A stretch of DNA of 64,000 nt from Levilactobacillus senmaizukei DSM 21775 = NBRC 103853 (GTDB lineage Bacteria > Bacillota > Bacilli > Lactobacillales > Lactobacillaceae). This document shows, piece after piece, positions 9,290 through 18,634 of this stretch. The stretch covers positions 27,644 to 91,643 of the forward strand of contig NZ_BCWD01000008.1 in NCBI RefSeq assembly GCF_001592085.1. Direction: 5' to 3'. The notes below the pieces were generated by a model that made no database searches, was not told the DNA's origin, and saw nothing but the letters and a program-made list of their open reading frames with translations. Within the stretch, counting starts at the first letter, position 1. Every line of letters begins with the position of its first letter. A program made the translations under genes and the position numbers.

Positions 9290-10476
9290 TGGAGAAGAAA
9301 AAGCAAATGAATCCACGGATCCGGTTTAAGGGATTTGGGGATGATTGGGAGCAGCGTAAGTTGAAACAGATTGTCACGTTACTAAAAGATGGAACACATG
9401 CATCGCATGCTGAAGGCGCAGCTGCATTTCTTTTAAGCGCTAAAAATATTTATTCCGGAAGGGTTCATTACGATAACTCAGATAGAATGATTAGTTTTAG
9501 TGATTACGAAGATATTTATAAGGGCTACACCTTGAATGAGGGAGATCTGCTCTTGACATGTGTTGGTTCGCTCGGACGAACTGCAATATTTCATAAGAGT
9601 AATGTCCTTATTGCGTTTCAAAGATCGGTGGCAATCATTCGAGGAGACTCAGAAATATCGAATGAATTTTTGAAATATGAATTACAAACTGATGATCTTC
9701 AACAACAGATCAATTCTAAAGCAACCTTGTCGGCTCAGTCAGGAATTTACTTGGATGACATTGGGAACCTAGAAATTTTGTTTCCGAGCTTAAATATGCA
9801 ATCGCGGCTCGTGGATACTTTACGTAATATTGATTCCCTTATCGCTGCCAATGAGAAAAAGGTAAGACAATTAAAACTACAAAAAAAGTTGCTGTTGCAA
9901 AGACTTTTTTCGGTAGAATGGCGATTTAAGGATTTTAAGGACCCTTGGGAGCAGCGTAAGCTAGGTGATATTGTTAAAATTACTATGGGACAATCACCAC
10001 TGTCAAAAAATTATACTAGTAATCCTAGCGACCATATATTAGTTCAAGGTAACGCGGATATTAGCTCTGGAATGGTGAAACCGCGAGTCTGGACCACCCA
10101 AGTAACTAAGACTGGTGATAAAGGAGATGTTCTTTTAAGTGTGAGAGCCCCAGTTGGTGAAGTTGCAAAAACACAATTCAACATTGTTCTTGGAAGAGGT
10201 ATGGCAGCCATCAAAGGAAATGAATATATCTTTCAGATGCTGAAGTATTTAAAGGAAATAGACTTTTGGAGCACTAAAAGTACCGGTTCAACATTCGATT
10301 CGATTAATTCGAAAGACATTAAGAACGCTGAAATTGTAATCCCTGTAAATCTGAATGAAGTAGGTATGTTAGGAACACTTCTATATCAATGTGATTCCCT
10401 TATCGCTGCCAATGAGGAAAAGGTGGAACAGCTTAAACAAGTCAAGAAGTTTTTGATGCAGAATTTGTTTGTTTAA
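9286..10476 (+). CDS. hsdS: type I specificity subunit, expressed copy (TRD1-TRD2)
   Basis: A 396-residue specificity subunit made of two target recognition domains. Each half has the same framework: an entry block WEQRKL (DNA at 9346-9360 and 9946-9960), a variable recognition domain, then the conserved helix DSLIAANE (DNA at 9831-9855 and 10392-10416) that forms the spacer between the two domains and the subunit contacts. The two halves are unrelated in their variable parts, so the recognised sequence should be bipartite. The start ATG overlaps the hsdM stop, with GAGG 8 bases upstream. The framework DNA repeats recur in the silent cassettes downstream at 11.5-12.7 kb, one inverted, so this gene is expected to be rearranged by the recombinase encoded next to it. 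The target sequence cannot be predicted from the protein. Confidence 0.93.
   Translation: MMEKKKQMNPRIRFKGFGDDWEQRKLKQIVTLLKDGTHASHAEGAAAFLLSAKNIYSGRVHYDNSDRMISFSDYEDIYKGYTLNEGDLLLTCVGSLGRTAIFHKSNVLIAFQRSVAIIRGDSEISNEFLKYELQTDDLQQQINSKATLSAQSGIYLDDIGNLEILFPSLNMQSRLVDTLRNIDSLIAANEKKVRQLKLQKKLLLQRLFSVEWRFKDFKDPWEQRKLGDIVKITMGQSPLSKNYTSNPSDHILVQGNADISSGMVKPRVWTTQVTKTGDKGDVLLSVRAPVGEVAKTQFNIVLGRGMAAIKGNEYIFQMLKYLKEIDFWSTKSTGSTFDSINSKDIKNAEIVIPVNLNEVGMLGTLLYQCDSLIAANEEKVEQLKQVKKFLMQNLFV
9346..9360 (+). repeat. hsdS site A, copy 1 (entry of TRD1)
   Basis: TGGGAGCAGCGTAAG, encoding WEQRK at the entry of the first recognition domain; identical over 15 bases to copies at 9946, 12171 and, inverted, 12116-12130. 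Confidence 0.85.
9831..9855 (+). repeat. hsdS site B, copy 1 (exit of TRD1)
   Basis: A 25-base block encoding DSLIAANE, identical to the copy at 10392-10416; 23 bases of it recur inverted at 11622-11644 and with one mismatch at 12576-12598. Confidence 0.85.
9946..9960 (+). repeat. hsdS site A, copy 2 (entry of TRD2)
   Basis: Second copy of the 15-base site A inside the expressed hsdS. The preceding codons (FKDFKDP) also resemble those before copy 1 (FKGFGDD). Confidence 0.85.
10392..10416 (+). repeat. hsdS site B, copy 2 (exit of TRD2)
   Basis: Second 25-base copy of site B near the end of the expressed hsdS. Confidence 0.85.
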
Positions 10477-10573
10477 TATTTATTCAATCAAGTAGGCTAC
10501 ACACTGCGGTTGAGCGACAGTGACTGGATGTTGTGAGCTATTTTACTGGCACTTTGAATATTCACTCAGATAT

Positions 10574-10616
10574 AAAAGAGTTGATTAATCGATTAAAGAT
10601 TAGTCAACTCTTTTAG
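10574..10616. terminator. bidirectional terminator between hsdS and the recombinase
   Basis: A 17-bp stem with one G-T pair (10574-10590 with 10598-10614), with A-rich and T-rich flanks, so it could act on either strand. It lies inside the segment that sites A and B can invert, so it would serve whichever gene arrangement is present. Confidence 0.7.
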
Positions 10617-10632
10617 TTTTGGGGGAATGGAT

Positions 10633-11550
10633 ATGAACAATACTCAAAGGTTTTACCAATACTTCAGCCAGTGGATGGAGTTGTATAAGCTGGGTGCGGT
10701 CAGGTCAGTGACTTATAAAAAATATGAGATGACTGCCAAACAATTAACAAAATTAGCACCAGAGTTGAAGATGTCAGAACTTACTCGATTGAGTTATCAG
10801 CAACTTTTGAATGACTATGCTGAAACACATGAACGTCAGACGACAATGGATTTTCATCGCCATTTAAAAAGCTCGTTGTTAGATGCGTTGGAAGAGGGCC
10901 TGATCAGTCGGGATCCAACTAGGAAGGCCATTATCAAGGGGACGCCGCATCAGCAGCATAAGATTAAGTATTTACATCAGTATGAACTGCAAGCACTCCT
11001 AAATGAATTGCATCTTGAAGGTGAAGTGAACTGGGACTATTTTATTTCGCTAATTGCCAAGACTGGCTTGAGATTCGCGGAAGCTTTAGGAGTCACGCCA
11101 GAGGATTTTGACTTCGCTCATCAGACCTTAACGGTGAATAAGACTTGGGATTATAAATCCAGTGAAGGCGGATTTGCGCCAACCAAGAATGATTCATCTG
11201 TACGAAAAATCCCCTTAGACTGGCAAAGTGTGATTCAATTTTCTCAATTAACAAAGGGGCTGCCAGAAGATAAACCGATATTTGTTAATGGCAAGATCTA
11301 CAATGACACAGTGAATCATTATCTTGAGAGACTTTGTAAACGGGCACAAGTGCCGGTAATTTCGGTTCATGGGCTTAGACATACACACGCTTCTCTTTTG
11401 CTATATGCGGGTGTTAGTATTGCTTCAGTTGCACGAAGATTAGGCCACTCTAATATGACTACGACACAACAAACTTATTTACACATTATTCAAGAACTTG
11501 AGAATCAAGACAATGATAAGGTGATGAAACATTTGGCCAGTCTTATTTAG
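10633..11550 (+). CDS. tyrosine recombinase, likely hsdS invertase
   Basis: A 305-residue integrase/XerC-family recombinase with an N-terminal SAM-like DNA-binding domain (about 5-100) and a catalytic C-terminal domain. The catalytic residues are visible: Arg147 in TGLR, His246 and Arg249 in HGLRHTH, His272 in GHSN and nucleophile Tyr282 in TYLHI. I take the second ATG (10633) as the start because GGGGGA is 6 bases before it and only 1 base before the ATG at 10627. It lies between the expressed hsdS and the silent cassettes, the usual place for the recombinase that shuffles type I specificity genes in lactobacilli and other Firmicutes. No excisionase, phage or integrative-element genes are nearby, which favours a dedicated role in inversion over one in element mobility. 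Confidence 0.88.
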   Translation: MNNTQRFYQYFSQWMELYKLGAVRSVTYKKYEMTAKQLTKLAPELKMSELTRLSYQQLLNDYAETHERQTTMDFHRHLKSSLLDALEEGLISRDPTRKAIIKGTPHQQHKIKYLHQYELQALLNELHLEGEVNWDYFISLIAKTGLRFAEALGVTPEDFDFAHQTLTVNKTWDYKSSEGGFAPTKNDSSVRKIPLDWQSVIQFSQLTKGLPEDKPIFVNGKIYNDTVNHYLERLCKRAQVPVISVHGLRHTHASLLLYAGVSIASVARRLGHSNMTTTQQTYLHIIQELENQDNDKVMKHLASLI

Positions 11551-11621
11551 TTAATATGTTTTTTCTTAAGTGAGCTTCTGTTGGTAAACATGACCACAGA
11601 TGCTTATTTTTGTCTGGTCGT

Positions 11622-11644
11622 TCATTGGCAGCGATAAGGGAATC
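11622..11644 (-). repeat. hsdS site B, copy 3 (inverted)
   Basis: 23-base inverted copy of the DSLIAANE-coding block at the exit of TRD3. Confidence 0.85.
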
Positions 11645-12112
11645 CATGTGTGAAAGAAAAAAGCTGATTGCATCCTGTTCTCTTTTAGTCGTTGGAATTG
11701 AGAAAACAAACTGGCCGTATTCATTGGAATTTATTCCTGGCTGTCCCGATCGTTGTGAATAAATCTTTACAAATTTCAAATATGACTTAGTTAGTGTCTG
11801 TTGGAAAATATAACGTGGGTTGTATTCCTTCTTTGTTCGTTGACAAATTAAAAAGCCCGCAAAATAAGCCTTTCCGATGTCTGAGGTATAAATAAATGTT
11901 TTTCCAACACTGGCACCTGTCCTGGCAAACAAAATATCACCGTCTTTAAGCAAGTATGAATCATCAGCATTGTTCAAAGGACTCTTAATATCGCTCAAGA
12001 TAATTTGATGGGAATCTTCATCGATATCAGTAATCCTTATATATTTGTTTATTCCGTCATATGTCGTTGCAGCCGTATTCATTCCATAAGATAGACTATC
12101 GGAGACCTCTTG

Positions 12113-12130
12113 AAGCTTACGCTGCTCCCA
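12113..12130 (-). repeat. hsdS site A, copy 3 (inverted)
   Basis: Inverted copy of site A; with the copy at 12171-12188 it forms a perfect 18-bp inverted repeat separated by 40 bases (12131-12170). Confidence 0.88.
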
Positions 12131-12170
12131 AGTAAATGGAATAAGTTGAAGCGTTGGGGCAACGATTACC

Positions 12171-12188
12171 TGGGAGCAGCGTAAGCTT
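12171..12188 (+). repeat. hsdS site A, copy 4
   Basis: 18-base partner of the inverted site A copy at 12113-12130; entry of TRD4. Confidence 0.88.
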
Positions 12189-12575
12189 GGTAGTTTATTA
12201 CAAGTTCATTCAGGAAGAGATTATAAAGAACTTGGTAATGGAACAATACCCGTTTATGGAACTGGTGGTTATCTTACAAGTGTTGATTCTTGTTTGTCAG
12301 AAACGGATGCAATTGGTCTCGGTCGAAAGGGAACAATAAACAAACCGCAATTTTTAGAAGGTCCTTTTTGGACAGTAGACACACTGTTTTATATGACCCC
12401 CAATAGGAAGATGAATTTATATTTTCTTTTCACATTAGTTTCAAAAGTTAATTGGCTTCGATATGATGAGTCAACTGGTGTTCCTAGTTTGTCAAAGTCT
12501 ACAATTGAGGCAGTGCTTGTTCATACTCCAGAATATGAAGAACAACTTAAAATAGGTGTGCTTTCCCATCATGTC

Positions 12576-12598
12576 GATTCTCTTATCGCTGCCAATGA
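12576..12598 (+). repeat. hsdS site B, copy 4
   Basis: Site B at the exit of TRD4, differing from the other copies by one base (C to T at the sixth position). Confidence 0.8.
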
Positions 12599-12668
12599 AC
12601 GACAGCGTGTGCTGATTAAAAAAGGATCAATAGAAATCATGCAGCTTACTATTATTAATATTCTATAA

Positions 12669-12927
12669 TTTGAATCAGAAGTTTATAATGGGAAATCGGC
12701 AATTTCTTCAGAGAATAATCTCAAAAAATTGGGCGCTTGGTGTGAAATCATTCCCCGGTATTGTAATTTGCATTAAAACTCATCAAATCTCTCAAAATGC
12801 CTAGATATTCATTCAATCCTCCAGGTAATATTTACTGTCCACCCACAACAACTTAGTAAATCAACCAAACAATCATCACTGAGAGTTATTGCTCCAAAAA
12901 TTCAATGAATCTAACAACCATTTCCAG
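12669..12927. other. AT-rich intergenic region right of the hsdS locus
   Basis: No open frame with a start signal, RNA gene or terminator is evident. The region is AT-richer than its surroundings and probably marks the right edge of the acquired hsd block. Confidence 0.4.
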
Positions 12928-12956
12928 TTGTTCCACCCCAAATTTCTCGGTATAAT
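12928..12956 (+). promoter_or_regulatory. promoter of the tautomerase gene
   Basis: TTGTTC, a 17-base spacer and a perfect TATAAT, 38 bases before the start codon. Confidence 0.75.
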
Positions 12957-12994
12957 AGCCTTATCAAAACCAACCAAAGAAGGGAATGTCAACT

Positions 12995-13183
12995 ATGCCA
13001 ATCGTAAACATTGACCTGATCGCTGGCCGATCACAGGAGCAGCTTAAGGCTTTGGTACAAGACGTCACCACCGCTGTTACTAAGAACACGGGCGCTCCAG
13101 CAGAACACGTCCACGTGATTTTACGTGAGATGCAACCGGACCGTTACGGGGTTGCGGGTGTCCTCAAGAGCGACGAAAAGTAA
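12995..13183 (+). CDS. 4-oxalocrotonate tautomerase family protein
   Basis: A 62-residue protein of the 4-OT superfamily. After removal of Met the new N-terminus is Pro (MPIVNIDL), the catalytic base of the family, and the ILREM segment with the REM arginine region is also conserved. Starting at 12995 rather than 12986 exposes this proline and gives AGGGA 9 bases upstream. Such small homohexameric tautomerases in Firmicutes (for example YwhB) have no settled physiological substrate. It is monocistronic, between its own promoter and a hairpin. Confidence 0.85.
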   Translation: MPIVNIDLIAGRSQEQLKALVQDVTTAVTKNTGAPAEHVHVILREMQPDRYGVAGVLKSDEK

Positions 13184-13204
13184 AAACATTTCCGAAAACT
13201 TATA

Positions 13205-13250
13205 AACCGCCACCATCGCTGATATTTCGGCTTTGGTGGCGGTTTCATTT
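13205..13250 (+). terminator. terminator after the tautomerase gene
   Basis: 11-bp perfect stem (13205-13215 with 13234-13244) followed by an interrupted T run. Confidence 0.6.
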
Positions 13251-13260
13251 GTAAAATCGT

Positions 13261-13289
13261 TTGGCTTGATCGCAAGTTTTCGGTATACT
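13261..13289 (+). promoter_or_regulatory. promoter of glpK
   Basis: TTGGCT, 17-base spacer, TATACT, about 70 bases before the glpK start. I looked for a CcpA (cre) site over this promoter and did not find a convincing one. Confidence 0.6.
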
Positions 13290-13355
13290 GGGAACCAAGT
13301 GCGATATCACGGCATTAATAGGCCGTTGCTAACAACGAATGAATGGAGAGTCTAA

Positions 13356-14861
<1,506 letters not shown>

Positions 14862-14867
14862 AATTTG

Positions 14868-14898
14868 GGCACGACTCGTCAGGAGTCGTGCCTTTTTG
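14868..14898 (+). terminator. terminator of glpK
   Basis: 10-bp perfect stem (14868-14877 with 14883-14892) followed by TTTTT. Confidence 0.9.
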
Positions 14899-14979
14899 GT
14901 CAGGCCAATCGTTTAAGGGAATGGCGTTGGTATTGTCTGAGTTAGTGGATATAAGAAGTAATTAAAGGAGGCATTGATC

Positions 14980-16143
14980 ATGTCAATTTTTACCGATGAA
15001 CAGAAGATTCAGCTTCTGAGTGATTTGGTTGCAATTCAGTCGGTCAACGACCATGAGGAACGGGTGGCCACCTATTTACAAAAGCTTTTTGCCGATTATG
15101 GTGTCGAAGCCAAACTTATACCGGTTGCTGCTAACCGGGCGAACCTCGTGGCCGAAATTGGTCAGGCGGGGCCGGTCCTGGGACTCTCTGGTCATATGGA
15201 TGTGGTTTCCCCCGGTGAGGTCAGCCAATGGTCCAGTGATCCCTTTACGTTAACTGAACACGCCGATAAGTTGATTGGGCGTGGGGCCGTCGACATGAAG
15301 GCGGGGCTGGCCGCCATGGTGATTGCCATGATCGAGTTACATGCGGCCGGTCAACCTAAGCAGGGACGGATTCGGTTGATGGCGACCGTGGCCGAAGAGG
15401 TGGGTGAACTTGGTTCACAGGTGTTCTATGAGCAAGGCTATATGGACGACGTCTCAGCTTTACTGATTGGTGAACCCAGTGGCTACAATTTATTCTCGTC
15501 GCATAAAGGTTCGATGGATATCAAATTAACTTCTCGCGGCCAGGCGGCTCACAGTTCGATGCCGGAATTGGGGGCTAATGCTATCGATCCACTACTAGCT
15601 CTGTTGTATCAGGCCAACCGGGACTTTCGCCAGACCGATCGGCATAATGATTTTTTGGGTGACCTGACCTTCAACACGACCGTTTTTAATGGTGGGAATC
15701 AGGTCAATTCAATTCCGGAAACCGCGACGGCCGAAATAAACGTCCGGACAATTCCAGAGTTCGATAATGATCAGGTCACCACGGCGCTTCAACGACTGGT
15801 CGATCGTGCTAATGGTCAGGGGGCCCAAGTTGAAATGGCGGTCTACATGTCTCAGAATCCGGTACAGGAGCCCAAGGATTCGCCGCTTAGTGACTTGGCC
15901 GCCAGGATTGGGGCGCCATTCGCCGGGGGTGTGATTCCCAAGTTGGCCTTGCCCGCGGTGACGGATGCGTCGAACCTGTTGAAGGACAAAGGCCACCAAT
16001 TTCCGTTTGTCGTCTTTGGTCCCGGTAACGAGAGTGCCCATCAAGTCGATGAGTTCGTGGATCGGCAGATGTTCCTCGATTTTTCCACCTTATATCAGTC
16101 ATTATTTGTCGCCTATCTGGAAGACAAAAGAATTTATCGCTAG
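14980..16143 (+). CDS. M20 family metallopeptidase (ArgE/DapE-like)
   Basis: A 387-residue zinc-dependent amidohydrolase. Metal ligands are visible: His72 and Asp74 in SGHMDVVSPG, Asp105 in GRGAVDMKAG, and the Glu139-Glu140 pair in AEEVGELG (general base plus ligand); a dimerisation domain is inserted in the middle. The family includes N-acetylornithine deacetylase and succinyl-diaminopimelate desuccinylase; lactobacillar copies are often annotated as DapE or ArgE, but no lysine or arginine genes are nearby, so the substrate stays open. The ATG at 14980 has AAAGGAGG 8 bases upstream, better than the TTG at 14974. It converges on the HAD phosphatase. Confidence 0.85.
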   Translation: MSIFTDEQKIQLLSDLVAIQSVNDHEERVATYLQKLFADYGVEAKLIPVAANRANLVAEIGQAGPVLGLSGHMDVVSPGEVSQWSSDPFTLTEHADKLIGRGAVDMKAGLAAMVIAMIELHAAGQPKQGRIRLMATVAEEVGELGSQVFYEQGYMDDVSALLIGEPSGYNLFSSHKGSMDIKLTSRGQAAHSSMPELGANAIDPLLALLYQANRDFRQTDRHNDFLGDLTFNTTVFNGGNQVNSIPETATAEINVRTIPEFDNDQVTTALQRLVDRANGQGAQVEMAVYMSQNPVQEPKDSPLSDLAARIGAPFAGGVIPKLALPAVTDASNLLKDKGHQFPFVVFGPGNESAHQVDEFVDRQMFLDFSTLYQSLFVAYLEDKRIYR

Positions 16144-16146
16144 CAA

Positions 16147-16177
16147 AACAGCCGACATCATCGTGATGTCGGCTGTT
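16147..16177. terminator. bidirectional terminator between converging genes
   Basis: A perfect 14-bp stem (16147-16160 with 16164-16177) with a 3-base loop between the M20 and HAD genes; the T run is short on both strands. Confidence 0.7.
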
Positions 16178-16188
16178 ATACGATACAG

Positions 16189-17001
16189 TTATTCAGCTAG
16201 TTTTAGGTAGTCCGTCAGATAATTGGCCAACCCATCATGATCATTGTCGAGAGCGGTCATGTCATTTGCTAGGGCCTTAATCGGGGCGGTAGCATTTTGC
16301 ATGGCCACGCCCCAGCCGGCATAGTCGATCATCTCGGAGTCGTTGTGCTCATCACCAAATGCGATGATATTGCGTCGTTGCACGTTGTAATGGTGGGCCA
16401 GGAACTCGACTCCGGTGGCCTTTTGAACGCCCTTAACGCCCAATTCAACGACTGAGTTAGGCCCACCCCAAGGTGCGGCGTCGATTTCATCATCGAAATT
16501 GGTGCGCAAGTAATCCAGCAGCCCTTGTTGCTTGGTCCGGTCAACGGCAATGGTGAGGCTAGTGGGATTATTGTGAAGCGATTTCTGATTAAGGATCTGA
16601 TTACTTTGAAGTTGAGTAGGGAAGAAACCGACCTCGACGGGTTGATCACGAACAGCGAGAAAGAGGTCCTTACCTTCGGCGGCAATCATGTGAATGCCAA
16701 GCTCCTCACGATGTTGGAGCAGGTCAAAGGCGATCTCGCGATTAAAGGTATATTGATATTCATCTGCGGATTGCTGATGAGGTACGTGACCTAAGCTTCC
16801 ATTAAAGTTAATCATGGGGCCCGTCAGCTTTAGGTCGTCGTAAAAGTTCGCAGAGATCCGGTTAGGTCGCCCGGTGACAATGCTGACGATGTGACCAGCC
16901 TCGCGAGCGCGGGTCAGGACACTCTGGGTCTTAGCGGATATTTTGGCTTGAGAGTTGAGAGTCGTACCATCGAGATCGATGGCAATAAGTTTTCGTTCCA
17001 T
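16189..17001 (-). CDS. Cof-type HAD-IIB sugar-phosphate phosphatase
   Basis: A 270-residue haloacid dehalogenase hydrolase of the Cof/YbiV group. Motif I is IDLDGT with nucleophile Asp9 and acid/base Asp11, motif II is SIVTGRP, and the C-terminal GDEHNDSEMI block is the metal-binding motif with the usual Cof-type N-D-x-x-M spacing. A type IIB cap is inserted in the middle. I moved the start to the ATG at 17001, which has GAGG 9 bases upstream; the frame stays open upstream but without a signal. Members dephosphorylate sugar phosphates, FMN or PLP; the substrate cannot be deduced. Confidence 0.85.
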   Translation of the reverse strand: MERKLIAIDLDGTTLNSQAKISAKTQSVLTRAREAGHIVSIVTGRPNRISANFYDDLKLTGPMINFNGSLGHVPHQQSADEYQYTFNREIAFDLLQHREELGIHMIAAEGKDLFLAVRDQPVEVGFFPTQLQSNQILNQKSLHNNPTSLTIAVDRTKQQGLLDYLRTNFDDEIDAAPWGGPNSVVELGVKGVQKATGVEFLAHHYNVQRRNIIAFGDEHNDSEMIDYAGWGVAMQNATAPIKALANDMTALDNDHDGLANYLTDYLKLAE

Positions 17002-17128
17002 GCGGCGGCACCTCACAATTATTTTTTTGAAAAACGTGTGAATCAATCATCCTAATTTACCATATTTTCTGAAAATAAGCGACTATTTAATTTGGTCCTA
17101 AAGGGTAGAGGAGTCCTTTAGAAACGCG

Positions 17129-17134
17129 TATAAT
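17129..17134 (+). promoter_or_regulatory. candidate -10 for the RsmF-like gene
   Basis: Perfect TATAAT 81 bases before the start; it follows a 7-bp inverted repeat (17098-17104 with 17115-17121) that covers the expected -35 position. No good -35 box. Confidence 0.35.
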
Positions 17135-17215
17135 AAGTCGCGGAAAGTTTTTGTAGGAAAAGATAATTGTTATATACAAATAATTAGTTGCAACTAACAA
17201 AATGGAGCGATGATC

Positions 17216-18580
17216 GTGAATTTACCGCAAGACTTTATAATAAAATATCGGAGCCTGTTGGGTGATGAGGCCGAGGACTTTTTGGCCAGCTTTGATCAGC
17301 CAAGTACAACGGGGTACCGGGTCAATCCGAGTCACCGGAACTTGCCGGCCAGTGTGACGGCGGCTAAGTCCGTTCCTTACGAACCCTGGGGACACTTTGG
17401 CACGGTTAAGGGGCGCTCACTAATGCATCAGAGTGGTGCCGTCTACAGTCAGGAACCTAGCGCGATGTTTGTGGGTGCGACCGCCGCCCCGCAACCAGGC
17501 GATAAGGTTTTGGACCTCTGTGCGGCGCCCGGTGGTAAGACGACCCACCTTGCTAGCTATCTGCAAGGACAGGGGCTGTTAGTTACCAATGAAATTAATC
17601 GCAAGCGCGTCAAGGTCTTAGCCGAGAACGTGGAACGCTTTGGGATTCGGTCCGCCGTCATCCTAAATGAGTCGCCAGACCGGTTGAGTCCCATTTTTCC
17701 GGATTTCTTTGACAAAGTGTTGGTCGACGCACCGTGTTCCGGTGAGGGCATGTTCCGTAAGGATCCGGCTGCTATGCAGTATTGGTCCTTAGACTATGTT
17801 CAGGAGTGCGCTGACCGACAGCGGGAAATTATGACCGAAGCCGTTAAGATGGTTAAGCCAGGCGGGCAGTTAATCTATTCAACTTGTACGTTTGCGCCGG
17901 AGGAAGACGAACAGATGATGGCCTGGGTACTTAAGACCTTTCCTGATTTTCATCTGGCCCCAATCACCAAGCTTGGTGGTGTGAGTGATGCCCGGCCCGA
18001 TTGGGCCGACGGCAATCCGGAATTGGCAAACGGCGCTCGGCTGTTTCCCCAGCGGATGGCTGGTGAAGGGCATTTCGTGGCTAAGTTGGTCCGTGATGCG
18101 GGTTCGGCAATGACAGTCCGTGGGACTGCCGATCTAGGACAACGTCTGACCAGCGAACAGCAGGGGCTGTGGCGCGACTTTGCACAACAGGTCATCGGGC
18201 AACAGCCCTTTACCGATCTGGTGACCGTGAAGGATCAACTCTTTGCCGTGCCCGCGGGACTCCCGGATTTGAAACGGCTACACGTTTTTCGTCCCGGTCT
18301 GCACCTGGGAACGTTTAAAAAGAATCGGTTCGAGCCAGCCTATGCTTTAGCATTAGCCAGCGCTGACTGGGACCTGAAGCGGTCATTGGCGATTGCCGAT
18401 GATCAATGGCGTGCTTGGGTTCATGGTGAAACCTTTACCCTCGATGAAGCCCCGGCTAAAGGCTGGTACCGGTTAACCGCCGCCGATCAACCGGTGGGCT
18501 TCGGTAAAGTCGTGGGCCAGACGGTGAAAAACTTCTTTCCTAAGGGTCTGCGGTTCATGGTTTATGAAACTGATGAGTAA
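17216..18580 (+). CDS. RsmF/RsmB-type RNA (cytosine-5) methyltransferase
   Basis: A 454-residue NOL1/NOP2/Sun family enzyme. The AdoMet site is LDLCAAPGGKTTHLAS, and the two catalytic cysteines are Cys174 in DAPCSGEGMF and Cys224 in YSTCTFAPEE. A C-terminal RNA-binding domain (RsmF_methylt/FmU type, roughly 290-450) fits RsmF (16S rRNA) or the Firmicute homologues that modify rRNA or tRNA. GTG at 17216 has GGAG 8 bases upstream; the ATG at 17210 is only 2 bases from it. Monocistronic, ends at a strong terminator facing the mevalonate operon. Confidence 0.87.
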   Translation: MNLPQDFIIKYRSLLGDEAEDFLASFDQPSTTGYRVNPSHRNLPASVTAAKSVPYEPWGHFGTVKGRSLMHQSGAVYSQEPSAMFVGATAAPQPGDKVLDLCAAPGGKTTHLASYLQGQGLLVTNEINRKRVKVLAENVERFGIRSAVILNESPDRLSPIFPDFFDKVLVDAPCSGEGMFRKDPAAMQYWSLDYVQECADRQREIMTEAVKMVKPGGQLIYSTCTFAPEEDEQMMAWVLKTFPDFHLAPITKLGGVSDARPDWADGNPELANGARLFPQRMAGEGHFVAKLVRDAGSAMTVRGTADLGQRLTSEQQGLWRDFAQQVIGQQPFTDLVTVKDQLFAVPAGLPDLKRLHVFRPGLHLGTFKKNRFEPAYALALASADWDLKRSLAIADDQWRAWVHGETFTLDEAPAKGWYRLTAADQPVGFGKVVGQTVKNFFPKGLRFMVYETDE

Positions 18581-18596
18581 TTAAGACCAAAGGAAG

Positions 18597-18632
18597 GCCC
18601 ACTACCAACGACTATTGGTAGTGGGCTTTTTG
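18597..18632 (+). terminator. terminator of the RsmF-like gene
   Basis: 12-bp stem (18597-18608 with 18615-18626) followed by TTTTT. It lies 3 bases from the fni stop codon on the opposite strand. Confidence 0.88.
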
Positions 18633-18634
18633 TA

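Larger units (their letters stand above)
11543..12130 (-). pseudogene. silent hsdS cassette with TRD3 (inverted)
   Basis: On the minus strand an open frame runs from the WEQRKL entry block (site A, 12130 to 12116) through a recognition domain to DSLIAANE (site B, 11644-11622) and a short unrelated tail ending at 11543. There is one internal ATG at 12080-12082 without a ribosome binding site, and upstream of the entry block the frame runs only to a stop with no start codon, so the cassette should not be translated as it stands. It holds one recognition domain, half of a normal hsdS, and can replace a domain of the expressed gene by inversion. Its 3' end overlaps the recombinase stop region by 8 bases. 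Confidence 0.85.
12171..12668 (+). pseudogene. silent hsdS cassette with TRD4
   Basis: The plus-strand frame reads from WEQRKLGSLLQ through a recognition domain with the common HSGRDYKELGNGTIPVYGTG motif of type I specificity subunits, to DSLIAANE (site B, 12576-12598) and a short tail ending in TAA at 12666-12668. No start codon or ribosome binding site precedes it; a TAA stop lies 30 bases upstream in frame. It is therefore a storage cassette. It lies in the same orientation as the expressed hsdS, and becomes available after an inversion between site B copies 3 and 4. Confidence 0.85.

Noticed and set aside
12294..12668. Separate gene starting with the ATG at 12294
   Set aside because: The frame continues upstream without interruption to the WEQRKL entry block, so it is the interior of a silent hsdS cassette.
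13245..13290. CcpA (cre) operator over the glpK promoter
   Set aside because: The best match departs from the consensus at several key positions.
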